From Lingula anatina (Eukaryota; Brachiopoda; Lingulata; Lingulida; Lingulidae), in the NCBI RefSeq assembly GCF_001039355.2, contig NW_019775739.1, positions 203,549 through 231,147 of the forward strand: a stretch of DNA of 27,599 bases, written 5' to 3'. Made by a program: the position numbers and the translations under genes. The notes below the pieces were generated by a model. The model was not told where the DNA came from. It saw nothing but the letters and a program-made list of their open reading frames with translations, and did not search any database. Shown one piece after another: positions 22,115-27,599 of this stretch (the first letter of the stretch is position 1; each line of letters starts with the position of its first letter).

Positions 22115-24229
22115 TCAGTTTCGTTGCACTGGTACCTACACGCACTGATACAAAGACATGGAGACAATAGAGTACAAAAACTACAAAAGCAAATTTGTAC
22201 TAGAAAAAATAATTGAAATACATAAATATATCTAACATTAATAAACATCGAGTAATTCATAAACAGATTTATATATATTTGCGTTTTTGAGGGATCTTAC
22301 CGACAAACTTTCATGAACACGTCCACGGCGACTCCCAAAGTGACACTCCTGCGACAAAATTCTTTGAGAACCAGGCGACGGGGACAAGCGGGGAGCACTG
22401 TTATCCTGTCACAACAGAGATTACCTATGAGCATGTGTACAAGTATACTTTAATATAATATAAAATAGTGTTTCTGCAATAATTTGGGTTAGACATAGAC
22501 ATGATATACAGCAGTTTTTTGCGATACATAATATAGGTCAACCCATCTTTTTGTCCTGACTGACTTACTGCATACTTACTACTACGGTTCGTAGCATAAA
22601 TGGGACATGGGGTCAAAGAGTGTCTTCTCTTGCGCTTTTTTTTGCTTCTATCGTTATATTTTTATGTAAATTCATTATATTTTCATCCTCACGCGATCCC
22701 TTAACGCTATTCATCTCGAAATCTCAACACGTACCAGTATGAAATGTCCAGAGCCTGGGACTAGTTAATATCCACTAACACCTCTTCTTCCGCACCTCAG
22801 TGGAATTGAATAAAGGGAAACTGGAGGAGAAAGAAATGTGCCAGAAGTGCACGTCAGATGACGTCGAATGGTGTAAGACGTGAAGCTGCCTGATCACTTT
22901 TAGTTGGAAGTATACGGGAGTGGATCTTTGAGTGTCAAGTTAAAGCGGAATTTTTTGACGGCATGATAAGATAATGTTTTTGTCTTCCGGCATTTTGGGC
23001 GGAAAATACATGTAAAAATACCGGTTATATGATATGAATATGTGTCACGAAGCTTGTAATTCGTTGTCATGTGCAGTTTTTGCAATCGGATATGCCCATA
23101 TCTGACTTTTGTTTGATGTCTTATGGTACATGCTTCAGTTGTAACGATGTTTAGAGTCCTTAAAGGACCTTGCTTAAACTAGGAAGTAGAGCACAACTAA
23201 CTTTTGATTTCGATTGGGTTTCTTATTTCAATTAAATTATTGTCATTCAGTGGTCAATGCGCCCTTACTATGAGCAAGGGGATATCGTATCTTTTAAAAA
23301 CGTTAAGATTTTAGAGCCTCGAGGAAAATGTCACAGTTAACACAATCCCCTGTAGGGCGACATTGTGAACACAATGTTCTGAGTGCATCAACACCGACTA
23401 TTAGGGCCATCATGCTTATTTGATATGCGTGACTATTGCTTTTATTATCACCATTATTTCAAACCAGTCCACAGCAGTTCTTAAGCGGCAGTAACTCCGT
23501 CACATTCCTTTACATCGCCACCATTATGTACTTCTTTTGCACAATTAGGCAGATGTAAAACGGGTGAAATTTAACTTGCTGAGTTTTTAATCTAACGTAC
23601 ATGTATACTAAAGTGTAATCAAAAGCGTGATTGATTTAACATCATGCTAATGAGAAAGTTTATTTGACCCAATATACATGTATTCATTATTCGTGACTGG
23701 TTCATTTTGAATTGTTCTGTTTATACTTTAATCACGTAATTATTTTTCTACATTGCTCTCCCTGCAGTGCGAGGTATTACTGCGTCATTAGTTGCATTTG
23801 TAGTACCGCTCGCACTCAGTGTACACCATATAAATCAAGTCAAGGTATAATATCGTAAATAATTTAATACTTGAAGTTTATATAAATGAAATATAAATCT
23901 TAACTGAGTATTGTTTATTTCCTATTCACATATACATATATATAAGTTGAAACTTTTTCATTCAGAGTTTTCCCGTAATATATGCATAGTCTAAAATGAC
24001 AAGCTAAAGGCAAGTGCTTTTAAAACATGTTGATGCATTGTTACTAGAATGCTGCAGTACACGGAAAGTGAATATGTCTTTCTTAAATATGACACAGAAG
24101 CTCCGTTTATTAGAAGTAATACATCTGTAAATGATAATACAATTTTAAAAGATTTTTTCTTACTTTTCCAGTGTAGATGCCATCTATATAGCTTCCCGTT
24201 GAAACAAACGGATCTTCTGTGTCTGCCAT
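22115..24229 (-). CDS. Possible small spliced gene of unknown function
   Basis: Three exon-like pieces on the minus strand join in frame: 24229-24164 (22 codons, starting MADTEDPFVSTGSYIDG, donor GTAAGA), 22405-22301 (35 codons, acceptor TGACAG, donor GTAAGA, both borders phase 0) and 22135-22115 (six codons and stop TGA). The 63-residue product would be hydrophilic and rich in serine and arginine (SPSPGSQR, GSRRGRVHESLS), like a cytoplasmic tail or regulatory N-terminus with kinase-type sites. No known family is recognised. The introns would be about 1.8 kb and 165 bases. It lies between genes 2 and 3 on their strand, so the pieces might instead belong to the tail of gene 3 or be chance. The third exon is the weakest. 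Confidence 0.25.
22813..23183 (+). repeat. Dispersed repeat, copy 2
   Basis: This is the second copy of the sequence at 1021-1456, in the same orientation but about 21 kb away between SLC22-like genes 2 and 3. It lacks the 75-base block found in copy 1. None of the lectin exons that flank copy 1 are found beside it, so it moved as a non-coding unit or the exons were lost. Confidence 0.75.
23310..23715 (+). repeat. Relics resembling sequences from the 3' half of gene 2
   Basis: Two blocks, 23310-23400 and 23615-23715, resemble 15337-15420 and 17025-17130 in the same order and orientation. The first lies downstream of gene 2 and the second in its intron 7. The exons 8 and 9 that separate them in gene 2 are missing here. 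This may be a deleted remnant of a further transporter copy, or independent insertions of two repeats. Confidence 0.35.
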
Positions 24230-25093
24230 GCAAAATATCACAAATACAGCAGCGAATTCATACTCAAGTTGAAGTAGTTTTTAGCTGAAAAATTGACAGT
24301 TGTCACCTCGTTCCATTACAAAATATACCGGAGCTTTGATACTGAATTTTTACCAGAATAAACATTTCAGTATTGAGCAAGCGGGCATTGGTAGTCGGTG
24401 TGTCGTAATGACCCATAGGACCCCCTTTTCGGACATACAATGTACCAGTGGCCCTTTCTCCCCCTTCTCTCCCCCCACCCCAAGTAAATAAAGTGTCGAT
24501 AAAAAGACAAAAATAATATTTTTTTTCACATTTTACTTTCTTCCCTGTACCAAAATCCTGGTACGCTAAGAGGGTCCTAAACGTCTCTCCTCTCCCTCCG
24601 TTCCACCCACTCCCGAAAAAATGTGTAACATGTGGAACAAATTCAAACCTAAACACTCTTCCCTTCGCTGTGTTCCACATTTTATCTTCGTTCCTCTCTT
24701 AACAAAGTCTGGCTCATCCATTTTTGATTAATAATTTTCCTCCTTGAAGATTTGAGATGGGCGATAAAAAGGATAAGTTACATAAGCAGCAATCCGAACA
24801 GTCGTAATGAGATGTTTTCTTGCCTTAGGATTTTCTTTGCTAACGCCAGTATGTTTTAGTCATCCCTCTTGATTCTGGACCGTTGTTGTTCTGTTTATAA
24901 TAATAATACATGTAAGAAAATAAAGCCAATTGAAGCAACAATGAGAGAGCAATGAAAATTTAACTTCTCATATAACATGTACATATTCATTTAAAACATT
25001 TTATGTCATAACAAAATGTTCAGTGCCTAATCTGTCTTAGCTGTTAGACGCAATATTAAAATCAGAAAGAAGTAGTTGAAAATGCATACCAAC
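24230..25093. other. Region below SLC22-like gene 3 exon 8, last exon not identified
   Basis: The last coding exon of gene 3 should be here or further left. Candidate acceptors on the minus strand near 24285 (AATTTTTCAG) and near 24572 (CCCTCTTAG) give only very short tails, and neither is convincing. A 125-codon minus-strand frame (24680-24303) is of low complexity, rich in glycine, with no domain, and probably chance. Confidence 0.4.
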
Positions 25094-27599
25094 CTTCCAT
25101 TTATCACCGTGTCGAAAGCGCTCATGGTTTGAGACAGGGGTTTTCCCAGGGTCTCTGGCAGCAACATTGCCAGCCCTCCGGCGGTCACGGAACACAACCC
25201 AATTACTATGAACGGCAACGGCTTGTAGACAGTTTCCAAGAGGAGAATCTGAGGAGCCAAAAGACCACCTAACCGTCCAATAGAGGAATGGAAGCTTAAG
25301 CTGACGTGCCTGAGAAAAAAATAGCCCCGTGTGATTCTAACAATTTGGTATTGAAACCAATTACAACTAATGAAAACAATTATAACTAAATCAAGAATGA
25401 TGATAAATAGTGACTTGGAGACTAAATACCGCGATACATCAGCTATGGACCTTGATCATGTGAATAGCAATGTTCAATGGGTACGTCGTTTAGTAATTCA
25501 GGTGCAAAATACCAATTTCATATTAATTCAAGAATAATGATTTTTATTTTGAACCTTCTATGTGTGCAAAAATGGCCAGGGTTTGCATGTTATACTTAAT
25601 TATTTGACGTGCTCAAGTGAGAACGGACAAGTAAAGTGAATAAATTAAAAGGCACCATTTCATGTCGCGGAAGGTGATGCAACTGACCTTATCACAGTGG
25701 GATAGATCTCGCTAGTAACCATATAGATGACAGCAAAGGTGGTGCTTATTTCCATCTTCCCCAGTAAAGCCAGTGTTACAGTCAGCCATTGCATGTCTGG
25801 AATGCAAGATGGCGATTATTTATTGAAGCCAAACAAAAATGAAAAATGACTTTTCTCCAAACGTTTTTTTTTTTTTTTTTTGTGATGCCCTGTAATTATA
25901 AAAATGGCTAAAATGCCAAAAGACACGACCAAACGTAGTTATATGTTCAAAATGATGAATTAAATGAGACGCAAGGATCTTGATAATTATTGCAGTGAAT
26001 CATATTTGATTTTTTTCTTTATTTGAATCAAAAATATTTTCGATCACATGCTCTCAAGCTCAAAAGTCTACATATGCTCTCCGAGGATTTATTAACGTTA
26101 AACTAGGCTGATAGAGGCGCATTTGGTTACTGTCATTACGGTGTTTTGTAATTGTTAAATGGGGCATATGATTTATTTGGCTCTCTAAACCTCGTCGTTT
26201 TTTTAANTTTTTTTTTTTTTTTTTTGTGATGCCCTGTAATTATAAAAATGGCTAAAATGCCAAAAGACACGACCAAACGTAGTTATATGTTCAAAATGAT
26301 GAATTAAATGAGACGCAAGGATCTTGATAATTATTGCAGTGAATCATATTTGATTTTTTTCTTTATTTGAATCAAAAATATTTTCGATCACATGCTCTCA
26401 AGCTCAAAAGTCTACATATGCTCTCCGAGGATTTATTAACGTTAAACTAGGCTGATAGAGGCGCATTTGGTTACTGTCATTACGGTGTTTTGTAATTGTT
26501 AAATGGGGCATATGATTTATTTGGCTCTCTAAACCTCGTCGTTTTTTTAACAACTGTTCTCTGCTGTACACCATTCACCAGAATACTCCTTTCCAATGAT
26601 TGGCTAGAAACTGAAGATGTATATGATATTTGAGGTATTTTAATTGCATTTTGGACTCACCATTCGGTATGAGCACAGCAAAAACACATGCTAGTCCACC
26701 AATTGCCATGAAGATGAAAAGAATCTTTCGACGCCCTATCCTATCCAAAACGAATAACACCAGAAATTGTCCCGGAATTTCAGCCAAGCCCATAAGTGCA
26801 AAATTGAGGTAAAAACTGCCTCCGAGAGCTTGAGTACCAAATGAGAGGCCATAATATACCAAAGCGTTCACAAACCTGAAATATGAAAATGTAAGACCTA
26901 AAACGTGCTCAGTGAATTGATCGTAATAAAAAATTGACAAATACTCTATGAAGTTTAGTCACAACAATCTGGAAAATAAACGTGTAGGTTCGTAAATGCT
27001 AGAGACTTGCTTTGTCAAGTTTCTTATAAAAATACATAATTCCCATACTACGAGAAATCATTCCGGTATGATATTAGTTATAATATATAGATGTTTTTTA
27101 TTACCAGAAGTTTTTTATGCTACATGTCAAAATAAAACCTATTACCAACCATATCAATTGCTGGATTTCATTGGAAAGCATAACGTACGCTCAACCTACC
27201 AGACCAAAGCGATATTAAGTGTCACTTTAGCCCTATCCAAGGTTTTCAGTAAATCAACAGGAGTGTGCGTCACCCTCTTCTCCTGGTCTCCCTTTAACAA
27301 AAAGTCATCGAGTACATCTGGATCCAGTGTAACCTTGTTGACGGCAGCTACTCTTGTAATGATTGCCTTTGCCTCGTCATGTCGACCCTGAGCGAGCAGC
27401 CATCGTACTGATTCCGGGAGAACCCTGCGATGAATGCGTATTTATAGATAACGTGTTTTTGCTGAGAAAATGAAAAATAATCGTTTCATTGAAGACTTAC
27501 TTATCTACTTTCTTTCATCAAAATGTAAGCACCAGAACATTTTATCTTTATTATATTGCGATCCACACTGACAGCGAAACGTTGTATGGTCTCTGCATT
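25094..27599 (-). CDS. SLC22-like organic ion transporter, gene 3, partial
   Basis: Four coding exons on the minus strand match exons 5-8 of genes 1 and 2: 27424-27200, 26875-26661, 25796-25688 and 25309-25094, with lengths 225, 215, 109 and 216 nt and the same phases. They encode LPESVRWLLAQGR, a large second-half membrane domain with DRIGRRK, a segment ending SEIYPTVIR, and APQILLLETVYK through LLPETLGKPL to the hydrophilic DTVINGR. The reading is open and well conserved, so the gene is probably functional. Exons 1-4, coding the first half with the big extracellular loop, lie beyond the right edge; 27425-27599 is intron. The last exon is not identified. It is clearly more distant from genes 1 and 2 than those are from each other. 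It keeps typical PETLGKPL, where genes 1 and 2 have PETLNRPL. Intron 6 carries the assembly duplication. Confidence 0.9.
25863..26550. repeat. Exact 344-base tandem duplication split by one N
   Basis: The sequence from the T run before 25882 to 26206 is repeated from 26208 to 26550 with no difference that I can see, at a constant offset of 344. A single N at 26207 stands at the junction, next to a T run. It lies in intron 6 of gene 3. A perfect copy separated by one N is the mark of two contig ends that overlap but were joined without merging. Confidence 0.9.

Noticed and set aside
21931-22260. Minus-strand frame of 109 codons with YQCNETEGPC
   Set aside because: It reads through an acceptor and intron-like DNA; the cysteine-rich look depends on a frame that joins poorly to any start codon. 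The phase-0 reading of the neighbouring exon was preferred, though neither is proven.
24303-24680. Minus-strand frame of 125 codons rich in glycine
   Set aside because: It comes from pyrimidine-rich low-complexity DNA on the plus strand, has no domain, and is interrupted by no supporting splice pattern; probably chance.
1-27599. Transfer RNA, ribosomal RNA, CRISPR arrays, bacterial operons or a defence system
   Set aside because: I saw no cloverleaf-like gene, no regular spaced repeats and no polycistronic layout. The spliced genes show this is animal nuclear DNA.

Overview
The window looks like nuclear DNA of an invertebrate animal. It is AT-rich, its genes are split into short exons with GT-AG introns of roughly 100 to 900 bases, it is full of microsatellites and decayed mobile elements, and it holds tandem paralogues. 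A secreted PAN/apple plus jacalin-type lectin next to a cluster of SLC22-type transporters suggests a lophotrochozoan, most likely a mollusc. That placement is inference from gene content only.

Left part (1-2752): a complete five-exon or four-exon minus-strand gene for a small secreted protein with a PAN/apple domain followed by a jacalin-like lectin domain. Middle-left (2753-7230): intergenic DNA with a decayed Tc1-type DNA transposon (3219-4611, intact inverted ends, broken transposase) and copies of an older unclassified repeat. Next (7235-14560): SLC22-like transporter gene 1 on the plus strand, with nine coding exons (10284-14200) and probably an upstream non-coding exon about 3 kb away. 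Then (16243-21041): SLC22-like transporter gene 2 on the minus strand, also nine coding exons, so genes 1 and 2 face each other tail to tail. After a region of repeats and a weak orphan spliced frame (22115-24229), the last part (25094-27424) holds coding exons 5 to 8 of SLC22-like gene 3 on the minus strand. Its exons 1 to 4 lie beyond the window, and its last exon could not be fixed.

Corresponding exons of the three transporter genes have identical lengths where they can be compared (225, 215, 109 and 216 nt for exons 5-8), which shows common descent by duplication. Genes 1 and 2 are a patchwork. Parts of exons 1, 5 and 6 are nearly identical even at silent sites, while the segments for the first and fourth membrane helices have diverged strongly and the introns do not align. 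This is the most interesting biology here: local conversion or selection seems to keep most of the two carriers alike while certain helices differ. One 344-base exact tandem duplication split by a single N inside gene 3 is almost certainly an assembly error.
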